A stretch of DNA of 64,000 nt, from positions 124,001-188,000 of the forward strand of contig BLSF01000067.1 in assembly GCA_012862575.1 (NCBI GenBank). The letters are read 5' to 3'. This document shows, in pieces, positions 17,942-27,592 of the stretch. The position numbers were made by a program, and so were the translations under genes. Position 1 is the stretch's first letter. Each line of letters begins with the position of its first letter. The DNA is from Parietichytrium sp. I65-24A (taxonomy: Eukaryota > Sar > Bigyra > Thraustochytrida > Thraustochytriidae). Below the pieces are notes generated by a model. It saw only the letters and a program-made list of their open reading frames with translations. It was not told where the DNA came from and did no database searches.

Positions 17942-18826
17942 CTACTTGGGAACCGTTCGCTCCCTTGCGAAACTTTCTTGCCGTCTCCGCCGGATAGTCA
18001 CCAACGGACCTAAAATAACTGGTGTCTCTTGTTATAGTTTTCTCTTGTAAACAATAGCAAAGCCAACACAAAAAGCGCCACTTGTGTACTACCCAACCTG
18101 CAGCTTTGCATAGACACTTTTTAAGTTCAGTGATCAGAGGCAGAAGGTGGGGGTTTGCTCTTCGATATTTTTCGATGGCCTGACAGAGGGTGCCGTCCTC
18201 TTCAGGTCTTTCTAGGGCAAGTGGTGACATGGCGTCCCGTAAACCATGCGAAGCATGTGAACCATCCGGAAAGGTGAGATGTTGTCCAGCAAACTCGAAA
18301 GTGTTTTTCGTGTATGAAGGGCAAGACAAGGGAAGAAAACGTCGCTTCCAGAGGGCTTTTCAGCGTGCCGAGAAAACAGTGAGAGTCTTGTGTGAACGTC
18401 CATCACCTGTGGAATACAATTTTGAGCTCTATGGATGTCTTCGGAAAAGTGCACTGCCGATAGAAGTTGCGCAAGTAATGTGTATGAGATATTCGAGGAT
18501 ATATCATGCTTGGAAGTGGGTTTCGGTAAGCATTCTTGAACTGGAAGGTTAGATTGATTGCTTCTATCTGTCTCCTTTGGAGGAAGCGCGGCCAGCAAGA
18601 GCAAGTAGACCGCCCGCATCGAAGCTTACTTATTCTTATTTGCCTCCATCTCAAAGTAGTATTCTTCGCCATCATCGCTCAGAAAAATCAAGTCGGACTC
18701 GACAGTGTCCTCTCTCATTATGGCGTCCATGAGATGTTTTACCTCTGCAGCTAAATTTTCAGGACAGTAATTCTTAGTAAATCCTTCAAAGTTTCGAATC
18801 GCTCGTGATACGATTTTCGCATCAAC
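17942..18826 (-). CDS. Spliced unknown gene (at least four exons, 5' end unresolved)
   Basis: Model by eye: exons 18630-18826, 18407-18563, 18098-18293, 17942-18009, separated by GT-AG introns of 66, 113 and 88 nt. All junction phases agree and the frame stays open to the TAG at 17942-17944, giving about 205 codons. The exons read like real protein: an acidic part (SDLIFLSDDGEEYYFEMEAN), a helical part (ISYTLLAQLLSAVHFSEDIH), then LERPEEDGTLCQAIEKYRR and a basic end (VTIRRRRQESFARERTVPK). The 5' part is unclear: the frame upstream of 18826 hits a TGA, while a shifted frame continues (LPFTDKVANLVSAKVVS), so either another exon or a one-base error lies there. No family recognised. Divergent from the LRR gene at 19073. 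Confidence 0.45.
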
Positions 18827-19072
18827 TCACAACCTTGGCACTGACAAGGTTGGCAACCTTGTCTGTGAACGGTAACTCTTGGACCTCAAGGGAGGAGACA
18901 GCGCGGAAAGTGTGTACTTGGTTTGCCCTAATAGAACCTAAAGAGAGCCTAGGGATGTTTGGTGAGGGCAAGCAATATTCGCCTCCGCGGAGTAGGAAGA
19001 GTAAAGTGTTGGGAGCCCAAAGCGACGGACAAGCGGCCCAGGTGAGCCAAAGCTCGCGTGTGAGCAGGACCA

Positions 19073-20215
19073 ATGTCATCTGCAGCGAAAGGAAGAGCCA
19101 AGAATGGCGCAGGTGGGAAGAAACCTGCGATGACAGCTACGATCGCGAAAGCAGCTTCAGGGACGGCAAAGAAGAAGAAAAAGTCGCCGTCCAAAAAGGT
19201 CCAAGAAGAATCGCCGAAGGAGTTTAGCGATCCGTGGGTTAAGCTGAGGTCGCCATACGGCGGCAGGCTGTCAAAAGCCGAGGAGTTTAAGCGGATGCAA
19301 AATGGCAGCTTTAGAATTGTGGTGGTTGAAGAAGATGTGTTGCAGCAGAATCAGCGGATATCAAACCGCGGGGTTACGAGCCTTGGCGCGGTCGAACTGA
19401 GCAGTATTGTCGGCGTGAAGGACGCGGAAAAGGAAGATAGCCAGCAACAGAGTGATGACAATGGAATATACTTGGGAGTTGGAGGCCTAAACTTGCACTC
19501 AGTTGTTTTCGATTCTCAAAGTGAAGTGTGGAGCAGAATTATAGGGCTCGATTTGAATGGGAACAAGCTGGCCAATCTCGTACTTGGAGGACGAAACTGT
19601 TATTTGCGAGAGCTTGTCTTGGAGAACTGTGAGCTCGTCTCATTGAAGGGTCTTGACGTCTGCGAGCACCTCGTCAAATTGAATGTCTCGAATAACACCC
19701 TCAAGAAAAACGACATTGACACGGTATGCAAGTCCTTCGCTCAGCTGCGAAGCTTAGAGGCTCGTCACTGCGCGCTGGAGTCTTCTGACCTTGCATCGAT
19801 TGCAACTCTCACCTCGCTGGAGCAGTTTGACGTATCTTACAACCGCATTGCCGATATGTCGATGCTTCGCAATTTGATCGAGTCTCAAAGCAAAAGAATA
19901 ACGACCTTGGCATTCCAGGGCAACCCGTTCTCCGAGCTTGAGGGGACAGATCTCATCTCTTGGCTCCGCAGCCAGTGTTCTTGCTTGAAAGAACTCAATG
20001 GCGCCCCGTTCAGTCAAAACTTCACATCAAACTTTGATATTGCTTCTGCAGGAGTGTCTTCCAACAATTATGACGGAAACGTACAGGATTCTGCTTCATG
20101 TAGCTGCGTCGAAGGAAATCCATGCGCAGTTCCCTATAACTGCAAAAACTGGGAGAAGAGATTCAAAATTGCAGAGGATGCGCGGCGAGAGCTGGGATAT
20201 CAACTGCACAAATAG
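19073..20215 (+). CDS. Leucine-rich repeat protein
   Basis: 380 aa. The N-terminus is Ala/Lys-rich (KGRAKNGAGGKKPA, TAKKKKKSPSKK), possibly a nuclear or microtubule-binding basic region. From about residue 160 there are four or five SDS22-like leucine-rich repeats: IIGLDLNGNKLANLVLGG, LRELVLENCELVSLKGLDVC, LVKLNVSNNTLKKNDID, LRSLEARHCALESSDLASIA, LEQFDVSYNRIADMSMLRN. An LRR C-cap-like segment follows (TTLAFQGNPFSELEGTDLIS, CLKELNG). The C-terminal tail has CSCVEGNPCAVPYNC and a short helix. Such proteins act as protein-protein adaptors, often at cilia or phosphatase complexes; the specific partner is unknown. Converges with CPT1, 191 bp away. Confidence 0.82.
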   Translation: MSSAAKGRAKNGAGGKKPAMTATIAKAASGTAKKKKKSPSKKVQEESPKEFSDPWVKLRSPYGGRLSKAEEFKRMQNGSFRIVVVEEDVLQQNQRISNRGVTSLGAVELSSIVGVKDAEKEDSQQQSDDNGIYLGVGGLNLHSVVFDSQSEVWSRIIGLDLNGNKLANLVLGGRNCYLRELVLENCELVSLKGLDVCEHLVKLNVSNNTLKKNDIDTVCKSFAQLRSLEARHCALESSDLASIATLTSLEQFDVSYNRIADMSMLRNLIESQSKRITTLAFQGNPFSELEGTDLISWLRSQCSCLKELNGAPFSQNFTSNFDIASAGVSSNNYDGNVQDSASCSCVEGNPCAVPYNCKNWEKRFKIAEDARRELGYQLHK

Positions 20216-20406
20216 TGGAAGGAGCCCGACAAACAATCAACCTTTTTTTTGCTCACTTTCTTTTATTCTGGAAAAATATATAAGCTTATGAAAAGAGAAT
20301 GCACGCGTTCAAGTTGGGCAGCAGGGCCTTCTTATTCGCTGTGCACTTGTTCAATGAAATGACATCAATTAAATACTTCTTCGAGGGTGATGACGGGTCA
20401 CACGTT

Positions 20407-22995
20407 CTATTCGAACAATTTGCACATGTCCTCCAGAGCCTTCGCGAGGTCCTCGGCGAAAGCGTCTGAAGATGTGTTCTCGGCGGAATTCTTGCTGCTG
20501 ATGTGGAAGAAGAACTGGTCCTCCCCAGCAAACATGTAACTCACACCGTAGCCGTCATCAGCCACTGGCCCGAAGCCACCACCAGGGGACACAAAGTTTC
20601 TCGCGACTTCTTTTGGCAAATCCTTTCGAAGGAGGGTCTGATCTTGAGGCTGCTGGGAGGTGGACAAGCGCCAAGGCATAGAAAGGGCCTGGTTCAAAAA
20701 GTCAGAGGATGAGTCAAGACCCTTCGACACAATGTAAAGAGCGAACAAATGACGATCCACTCCTCGGCCAACCATCATAAGCTTGTTCTTCTCGGAATGA
20801 TTCTCCGTTGCGATCTTGAGCTTGCTGATAATCTCCTCGCGCGGTGCGTTTGACTCCATTGCCTGGACAAAGTCGCACGACTCTGCACACAGCGAGCGGG
20901 TTGTCTCAGTACGGCCACCAGCGAAGAGGCGCGTCATACTAGACTCGTAGGTGAGGTCAAAGTGTCCTTGGTTCCTAAAGTATGCCAGCTGCAGAGCCAT
21001 CTGCACGAATCCATCCGGGCTCATGCCATTCTTCTTGATAAATCCCTTGCCATACTCGAGGTGCTCGATCACTCGGAGGTCCACGTCGTTAATCATCTCG
21101 GCGTGGAAGGCCATGGCTTGGTCGATTGCAGCCTGGAGCTCATCATCGATATCCCAGGTCAACCTTCTTGGAACAGGGAGTTCCTTGTTGCGGGCAGCCT
21201 TGGAGCGTTCATTCGATAGAGGGGTAACCATATCGTCAGAGGTCTCGTTTTCGGCGCGCTTTGCGTTCTTAAAGTCAATCAACTCGCTGAGCAGAGTAAA
21301 TTCGTACAAGTGCGCGATAACAGGTGCATCGGCCCAACTGTGCTCGCAGTTGAGTCCAGCGTAGCCGTCCTCGAACACGCACAAGTTGATGCTCTTGTCA
21401 AACCAGCGATTCGTTCCGTTTCCATGGAACAGAGAGCGCGCCACGTCGTCAAGCTTGGAGTAGTGCGTATCCTCGAGAAAGACAATGAATGCGGCGGTTT
21501 CGATGGTTCGGAGGGATCTCTTGTTGATGCCTTCGCTAAAGTACAGATCACGTACTTCTGCCCAGCGGGAGCGAGGACCAGCGGTAAAGGCGGCGATGTT
21601 GGCTCCGCGGCGGGAAGACTTTTGCGGGCCGGAAGCCTGGCTCTCGCCGTTTTTAACAGCGTTCTGGAAGGAAAGCATGCTCGAGGAAGAGGTCATTCGA
21701 CGGCCGTCGCGTTGGCGCATGGAGTCAAGAACGACAAGGTCCTCAAAGGACTGGATGCGGTGTGAGCGGGAGAGGTTTCCGTACGAAGGCTTGCGGGAGG
21801 AAGACAACGAGTTCTTTTGGGACTTGCTGTGCTCCAAGATGAGCTCGAGCTGCTGCTGAATCTCCTCGGTGCTGTAAGGGCGAAGGGCGGTTCCACGTGC
21901 GCCATGGTAGACGTCGAGTTTGTAGTAATGACCGCGGCTGACAACAACAATGTGGCGGGAAAAGTTGGTATGCTTGAGCTCATCACACTCGCGGCCGGGA
22001 ACGCGGGTGGTTCCGAACATGCGCTCATACTGGCGCATGCAAAGCGGAATCATTCCTCGGATGGTCATTGGCTCCAGAGTCTCGTTCTCGACCATGTCTT
22101 TGAAGCGGAGAAAGTGGTGGCAAATTCCAGCGGCACGCAGGCATTGATTGTCAGTTGGGCGGTTCTTCGAATCCAGGACGTAGTAGTTGGAGTTCACAGC
22201 GATTGGGGTGCGGCCATACAGATAGCAGTACTTTTCCCACCAGTCCAACACGTAGTTGCGCGAGAACATGTGCTTGAGACGGAGGTAACGCTGGAACTTC
22301 TTTCCCTCGTTGGCCATAAACTTTTCGCTGAGCTGAACAGTGGTGCTGAATTCTTCCTCGGTGAGCAGTGGGCGAACAGATTCGAGCCACTTTTCGCAAG
22401 TTTCCTTGAGACTAGGGAGAGGCAAAGTTGGCAAGCTCGAGTCGTACGCGTACGTGAGGTTCTTGCGGCCAGTCAAAAGCTTCACTCCTGCTCCCCAGAG
22501 GTTGAGCATCGCCTTTCCAAATTTGGACGATGCTCCGAAGAGCCATCCCTGCCAGCTAAGAAGAAGCTTGAGAGCAAAGCGTTCAACAGACACGATTCCG
22601 AGCACGCCGAGGAACGACGCTGCGGATGCAAGATAGCCCACCCTGAAGGAAGTAGGATAGTTGTCGTGGATTGGATTGAACCGTCCTAGCTTGGTATCCA
22701 GCTCCCAGAGCATCTCGGCGAGCCACCCGCTGCGAACCCAGCTGTCGCCTTGCGCGTTCACCACAACGTACGTCACACCGCCCATGACGGCCAGCAACGT
22801 GGCAGGGGTAGCAGGCCACAAGGTATGCATCATGGCATGCTTGAGCCTCCTGGCATAGTTGGACGCCTGGCTCACCAACACCGGCAGCGAAGGGACCTTC
22901 ACCGTCACCGTGTAGTACCCTTCATAATCCGGCCCCAGGTTGACCCCCCGCTTCTGCAGGTAGTACAGATCGATAGCATTGCGTGCTTCCGCCAT
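20407..22995 (-). CDS. CPT1: Carnitine O-palmitoyltransferase, CPT1-like outer-membrane form
   Basis: 862 aa choline/carnitine acyltransferase, which transfers long-chain acyl groups from CoA to carnitine for import into mitochondria. As in animal CPT1, two N-terminal TM helices (about 62-80 and 118-140) precede the catalytic domain. Catalytic His552 lies in GLNCEHSWADAPVIAHLYEF, after NRWFDKSINLCVFED. The carnitine/CoA side shows YGKGFIKKNGMSPDGFVQMA, and GRTETTRSLCAESCDF holds the usual TETxR-type motif. Odd feature: residues about 392-465 form a Ser/Arg-rich insertion absent from animal CPT1 between the carnitine-side and catalytic halves (for example SLSSSRKPSYGNLSRSHRIQ), with basophilic kinase-like R-x-x-S sites, suggesting a regulatory loop. 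Single exon. Confidence 0.92.
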   Translation of the reverse strand: MAEARNAIDLYYLQKRGVNLGPDYEGYYTVTVKVPSLPVLVSQASNYARRLKHAMMHTLWPATPATLLAVMGGVTYVVVNAQGDSWVRSGWLAEMLWELDTKLGRFNPIHDNYPTSFRVGYLASAASFLGVLGIVSVERFALKLLLSWQGWLFGASSKFGKAMLNLWGAGVKLLTGRKNLTYAYDSSLPTLPLPSLKETCEKWLESVRPLLTEEEFSTTVQLSEKFMANEGKKFQRYLRLKHMFSRNYVLDWWEKYCYLYGRTPIAVNSNYYVLDSKNRPTDNQCLRAAGICHHFLRFKDMVENETLEPMTIRGMIPLCMRQYERMFGTTRVPGRECDELKHTNFSRHIVVVSRGHYYKLDVYHGARGTALRPYSTEEIQQQLELILEHSKSQKNSLSSSRKPSYGNLSRSHRIQSFEDLVVLDSMRQRDGRRMTSSSSMLSFQNAVKNGESQASGPQKSSRRGANIAAFTAGPRSRWAEVRDLYFSEGINKRSLRTIETAAFIVFLEDTHYSKLDDVARSLFHGNGTNRWFDKSINLCVFEDGYAGLNCEHSWADAPVIAHLYEFTLLSELIDFKNAKRAENETSDDMVTPLSNERSKAARNKELPVPRRLTWDIDDELQAAIDQAMAFHAEMINDVDLRVIEHLEYGKGFIKKNGMSPDGFVQMALQLAYFRNQGHFDLTYESSMTRLFAGGRTETTRSLCAESCDFVQAMESNAPREEIISKLKIATENHSEKNKLMMVGRGVDRHLFALYIVSKGLDSSSDFLNQALSMPWRLSTSQQPQDQTLLRKDLPKEVARNFVSPGGGFGPVADDGYGVSYMFAGEDQFFFHISSKNSAENTSSDAFAEDLAKALEDMCKLFE

Positions 22996-24131
22996 GGTGG
23001 CGACTTGGACCCGAGCACCCCCTCAGCAACCCAAACGACCAGGTGTTCCAACACTCGCAGAATCAAGCCAACTGGTGCCTTTCACGGGCACCCACTCCGG
23101 CTCTGACGCTGCTCTCGCGGGTCTTCAACCTATCAGCCGGCCTCTGCGCCGTTGACTGGTCGATTGACTGACTGACTGACTGACTGACTCACGGACTGAT
23201 TGATTTCGAAGAAAGAGAGAAAGAGAAAGAATGTCTCTGTAAGTTATAGTGTGTCTCTGTTCCCTTTTTCTCGCACACAACTGCACAACTGCGCCACGCT
23301 ACTGCTAGCGCTTGCCTATGCGTCCCCTAACAGCACCGATCCAGCCAGCGCTGAGAAAATCTTGTCGCGGTAGCATCCACCAGCGCCACGCTAAGGCGGG
23401 CAGGAGGTCTTCCTTTGACTTGTTCGACCTGCGTTGACTGAGTTGTCTCTGTCTTTCTCTCGTTGTCTTTGCTTTGTTGTCATCGAGTTACTCACTGTCA
23501 GAATACGGAGTGGTACCTTCCAAGTGCACAAGGAAAGAGTGGACAAAGGCGCTCCTTTCTCGCTTTCTTTCTCTTTTCTGAAATCTGAAATTCTAAAAAC
23601 CAACAGTAAATCTGAATTTTCTTCGATTGTGGAAATCCTGAATTTGTTTAACACCTTGATGCTTTACTTAGACGTCAGTACAAACGAATAAACCAAACCA
23701 AACAAGACGGTGAAGAGGAAAAGTTTTGCCCGCACGCTGCCGCGTCGACACTCGCGTCACAAGCGAAATTTCCAACCGCGATTATCTCGTCACAGATGCG
23801 TATTCGTGACGTCAACCGCAGCCTTCGTGGAGCGAACGTGAAATGCGGTTACGGGCGACTCTCATTCGCGGGCATAGGTGGGTCTTAGTAGGCCTGGTTT
23901 GGGAGCGGCTCCCTCACAAGGGTTGATGTAGTAGTGCTATATAGTATTCTGTATGTTTTTCCCAGTTGAGCGATTTTGGAGATTTTGGCTTGCAAAGGTC
24001 TTGGCTGCTTGCTGCACAGAAAATGCCGAGCATCAACCTACCTGGATTGCACACGTTCGCAGGGTTCAGAATGTTCAGAATCAGAGTGAGAATTCAGAAT
24101 TTAGGACCGCTGTCAGGAAATAATCGGGAGC
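22996..24131. other. Intergenic region with microsatellites
   Basis: About 1.1 kb between CPT1 and the spliced gene. Contains (GACT)6 at 23166-23189, a GA-rich run near 23204-23231, and several TTCAGAAT words at 24064-24100. No credible gene. Confidence 0.45.
23166..23189. repeat. (GACT)6 microsatellite
   Basis: Six perfect GACT units, about 170 bp upstream of the CPT1 start. Confidence 0.85.
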
Positions 24132-24797
24132 CTAAATAAGAATTTGCTCGCAGTTCAAACCAATCTTTGTGGATAATTCTTCCTCTTTTGTCGTTTCCCA
24201 TGGCAGCACTAAGTTGCTAATACGTGTTGAGTAAGATATAAGGCTGGATAGGGAGAACCTACAGGATTGCTCAAGCCACCTTTTAAGTTGAAATTGCATT
24301 TCAACTCGCCTTGCTCGAGCGTCCTTCGAGGGGCCAATTGAATGCCTCTAAATCGTTCTTTCCAAAAATTGTGTAGCTCGTCATGAGTCACCTTCTGTGA
24401 CGCCATTGAGACAGTCAATGCACTGTTTACTCGTCTCATGCAGAAGAGATACGTAACATCGTTTCCATTCACGTCTCGCGTACACCCCTGTTACGCGCTG
24501 CTATTCAAGGGGGAAAAAAAAGTACCCCAAACCCAGAGCGCCAAATGGCGACAATCAAGCTAGTTGGAAATAGGACATGCAGGGTGATTTTGGCTCTGGT
24601 TATCCGAGGTGCGGCTACGAAGCAATACCAAAAATACCAAAGCACTGCACAATCAGTTGTGCACGTTCATCACTCATTGACTGCGAGAGCGAGCAAACTC
24701 GGAGCAGCCGTTCATGCGCGATTGCGGATAGCTCGCGTTGACGGAGTGGCGGTAAATTTGCATTTGTCTGCGGTGTACGATAGCTCGAGTCGAACAT
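24132..24797 (-). CDS. Spliced small unknown gene (three exons)
   Basis: Model by eye: exons 24638-24797 (ATG at 24795-24797), 24280-24474 and 24132-24208. The introns are 24475-24637 and 24209-24279, both GT-AG and in consistent phase, giving 143 aa. A second in-phase donor at 24627-24628 would add three residues. The joined product reads naturally: LSAIAHERLLRVCSLSQSMS, then DVNGNDVTYLFCMRRVNSAL, KVTHDELHNFWKERFRGIQL, and a tail LPWETTKEEELSTKIGLNCE. No domain or family recognised; it is a small soluble protein with no signal peptide or TM helix. Divergent from MAD1, about 260 bp apart. More exons upstream cannot be excluded. Confidence 0.5.
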
Positions 24798-25059
24798 CCT
24801 CAGCAGCCGAGCTGGTTGATTGGCTTGCCGTTTTGGCGTGGAGTTCCATTAATCTTAACTTTGGACTTTTGTTTGGGGAGGTGCCGAAGAAGGGCTTGTG
24901 CAAGGCGATACTTTTAGTGCGGTTGACTGTTGTCGCAAGGTGTTGTAGCGGCCCGAGGAAAAGTAGTGGCTAGGTAATATACGGGCAGGTAGGTAGCGGA
25001 CAAGGCGACAGAGAGTTGGAGTCCACTGTTGCAACCGCTTCGAGAAGAAAGCTGTGGAA

Positions 25060-27306
25060 ATGAAGACGCACGGGCGCATGTATGAGCCGCTGACGCCATT
25101 GGTCGATGGCAGGGCGGCTTCGACGCCTTTCACTGGATATTCCAAGATGTCGGGCATCACGCCGGTGATGGATAGGAGTGGATTTCTGGACTCCAGGAGG
25201 GACTCTTTTGGACTGGGCAGTCTCTCTGAGAGGCACCACGACGATCATGGGGACGACGATGAGGATGGCGCCTCGGACTACTTTGGGTTTCGCACATCAC
25301 AGTCTGAACATGTGCCTCCTCTGTTCGCCGGGTCTGATTCGGGGTCTAAGAAGCGGCCGCGTCGAACAGTATCTTTCAGCTCAAGCAAAGCTGAGGAACC
25401 AGCACGGGAAGACTGGCACGAAAAGTATTTGCAGACTAGCCGAGAGAGGAATAAGCTCAAGCATCTTTTGGAAGATTTCCAGGAGAGAGCGGGCAGGAGA
25501 GAAAAGCAGCTCGAAAGAGAGCTGCGACTGGAGAAGACCAAGTCCGAGCAGCGCGAAGCCCAAGTGCGCCAGGCCAATTTGCAAGAGGAGGAGTATCGGC
25601 GGAAACTCAAACAGATGGAGCTTGCGCATATGCAGGAAAAACACGAGCTGAGTGACCAGCTGAGTAAATCCGAGCGTGCACTTCGAAAAGCTAAAGCTTC
25701 GAGCGAAGAGCTTGTGAATACGTTACAGGCTAACGTTTCAGATCTCACCAACGAGCTCGAGTACACGCGGCGGCTTGTGGAGGACAAGGAGCTAGTGAAT
25801 GCTCGCCTGCGCGAACAACATGAGCTCGAGCGAAGCGAACTTGGTGGCGGGCAGGCTTCGGAGGACACTCGCGAGCAGTTGCAAAACTTTCAGGAGAAGA
25901 ACAGGGCACTCGAGCGCGAATGCCGCGACCTTCAAGCGGAGGTTGAAGCTCTTCGCCACGGTGTCGCTGTCGAAGGAAGGGCCAAGGAACTTGTTCGGGA
26001 CCTTCAGCTGGCTGAGAAGAGGGAGTACAATTGCAAGGTCGCTCTCGAGAAAGCAGAGAAAGAGCTGGAGTTTACCCGTGGCAAAGTAATGCAAGCTGAG
26101 GGTCTTCAGGATAAGATTGATCGCCAGAAGAAGAAAATGGAGAGCCTCATTGGCGCGGAAGTGGAGCGCAACAGCCTTTTGGAAGAGAGGAAAGAGTGGA
26201 TCGGTTTGTTCCGAAAAATCCTCGAGAGGAGGGACTCCAGGGATAACGAGATTACACCATCAGTCGCGCTGCGCGCCGTGGCTGACCTCGAGAACGAGTG
26301 CTCCCGGCTTGCGATGCAAAAGAGAGATGCAGCACTGAGAATAAATGAGCTCACAAGCAAGCTTGAGCGGTGCGAGGTAGAGCTCAAGGCTTCTCTCTCT
26401 AAAATGGACAGGTTTGAACAGGACCGAGCAAGCCTCAAAGAGCAAGTTGCAGCTCTGGAGAAAAAAGCTCTATTTCTTAGCAAAGAGCGCGATGCCCTAG
26501 CTCGAGTCGCAGAATCTGTCCACGAAGAAGGCTTTGCTACCTTGTCTAAATCGGAGCAACAGAAGGCTACCAGTTTGGAAGCGTTGCACAAGAAAGAGTT
26601 GGCCGTTTTTCGCGAGAACCTCGCTAGTGCACACAGCCGAATTGCAGAACTGGAAAGTGCAATCTCTGAGAACCAGCGACAGGGATTGTCCCCTGCATTG
26701 CTGCGAACAAAGTCGACTCAATTGCAGCAAAAGGACAAGCAAATCGAAGCGCTCGAGGCCGAGACTAAAAAGCTTGGAAACGCTCTGGAGAAGGCTCACG
26801 ACGAAATTGCAAAGCTCGAATCTCACATCAACGCCGGGGCGTACAATCCGCAACGAACCAAAATTCTCCATCTTACGCACAATCCGCAGGCGAAAGTCTT
26901 TGGTCAGGCCCTCGCAGCTGCGGCGGCGGCCGAGGACAGCAGCTCGAGCGCTGCCAACAGCAACGAACCGGAGCTTCGGTCGCAGCGTCTGAAGGAGGTC
27001 TTCAAGGAAAAGACGAGGGTCTTCAAAGAAGCAGTGTACCTCCTTACTGGATTTAAAGTGGACATGACTAATGACCGTAAACCTCATATCCGTCTCCGTT
27101 CCATGTATGCTGAAAAGCCGGATGACGAGCTTGTGTTTCAATGGACGCCGGGAGAAGGTGGCGGTCTAGAGTTGCTGGAGACCCCATTCTGCCAAGAGCT
27201 TGACGAAAATACTTTTGCATATCTTTCAAAATGCAATTCCGTGCCTGCTTTTCTCAGCACGTTGACTCTTGACCTCTTTAGCCGCCAGACACTTGCTCTG
27301 AGTTAG
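25060..27306 (+). CDS. MAD1: Spindle assembly checkpoint protein MAD1
   Basis: 748 aa from the first ATG (MKTHGRMYEPLTPLV). After a Ser/acidic N-terminus, a long coiled coil covers about residues 120-590. Near residue 600 is the MAD2-interaction motif TKILHLTHNP, the counterpart of human TKVLHMSLNP, which threads through the MAD2 seat-belt. The C-terminal ~110 residues form the RWD-like kinetochore/BUB1-binding domain (RLKEVFKEKTRVFKEAVYLL, VFQWTPGEGGGLELLETPFC, VPAFLSTLTLDLFSRQTL), closely matching animal MAD1. The protein holds MAD2 at unattached kinetochores and nuclear pores to delay anaphase. All functional parts look intact. Single exon. Identification is firm. Confidence 0.95.
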   Translation: MKTHGRMYEPLTPLVDGRAASTPFTGYSKMSGITPVMDRSGFLDSRRDSFGLGSLSERHHDDHGDDDEDGASDYFGFRTSQSEHVPPLFAGSDSGSKKRPRRTVSFSSSKAEEPAREDWHEKYLQTSRERNKLKHLLEDFQERAGRREKQLERELRLEKTKSEQREAQVRQANLQEEEYRRKLKQMELAHMQEKHELSDQLSKSERALRKAKASSEELVNTLQANVSDLTNELEYTRRLVEDKELVNARLREQHELERSELGGGQASEDTREQLQNFQEKNRALERECRDLQAEVEALRHGVAVEGRAKELVRDLQLAEKREYNCKVALEKAEKELEFTRGKVMQAEGLQDKIDRQKKKMESLIGAEVERNSLLEERKEWIGLFRKILERRDSRDNEITPSVALRAVADLENECSRLAMQKRDAALRINELTSKLERCEVELKASLSKMDRFEQDRASLKEQVAALEKKALFLSKERDALARVAESVHEEGFATLSKSEQQKATSLEALHKKELAVFRENLASAHSRIAELESAISENQRQGLSPALLRTKSTQLQQKDKQIEALEAETKKLGNALEKAHDEIAKLESHINAGAYNPQRTKILHLTHNPQAKVFGQALAAAAAAEDSSSSAANSNEPELRSQRLKEVFKEKTRVFKEAVYLLTGFKVDMTNDRKPHIRLRSMYAEKPDDELVFQWTPGEGGGLELLETPFCQELDENTFAYLSKCNSVPAFLSTLTLDLFSRQTLALS

Positions 27307-27592
27307 CAAGGCCTCGCGATACCTGGTAACATAGCTTGCACTCTGTGCGAATTATGTTTCTAAAAATACAAAGGAATCGTGAAGCGGGATTCTCACCATA
27401 CCAAAACGAGACCTTTCACCTGGTTTCACCTTTTCCCTTGGTAAATTTTATTTTTAATTCTAAAATTAAAAAAAAATGAAATTAACAAAAATTGGCAAAA
27501 ATGCAAACGATAATTCTTTTTCTCCTTTGTTGTGTTTTTTTTTCTTTAATGTAAAGTCACATCGCGTGCAGAGCATCTGAGGAAGTAAACTC

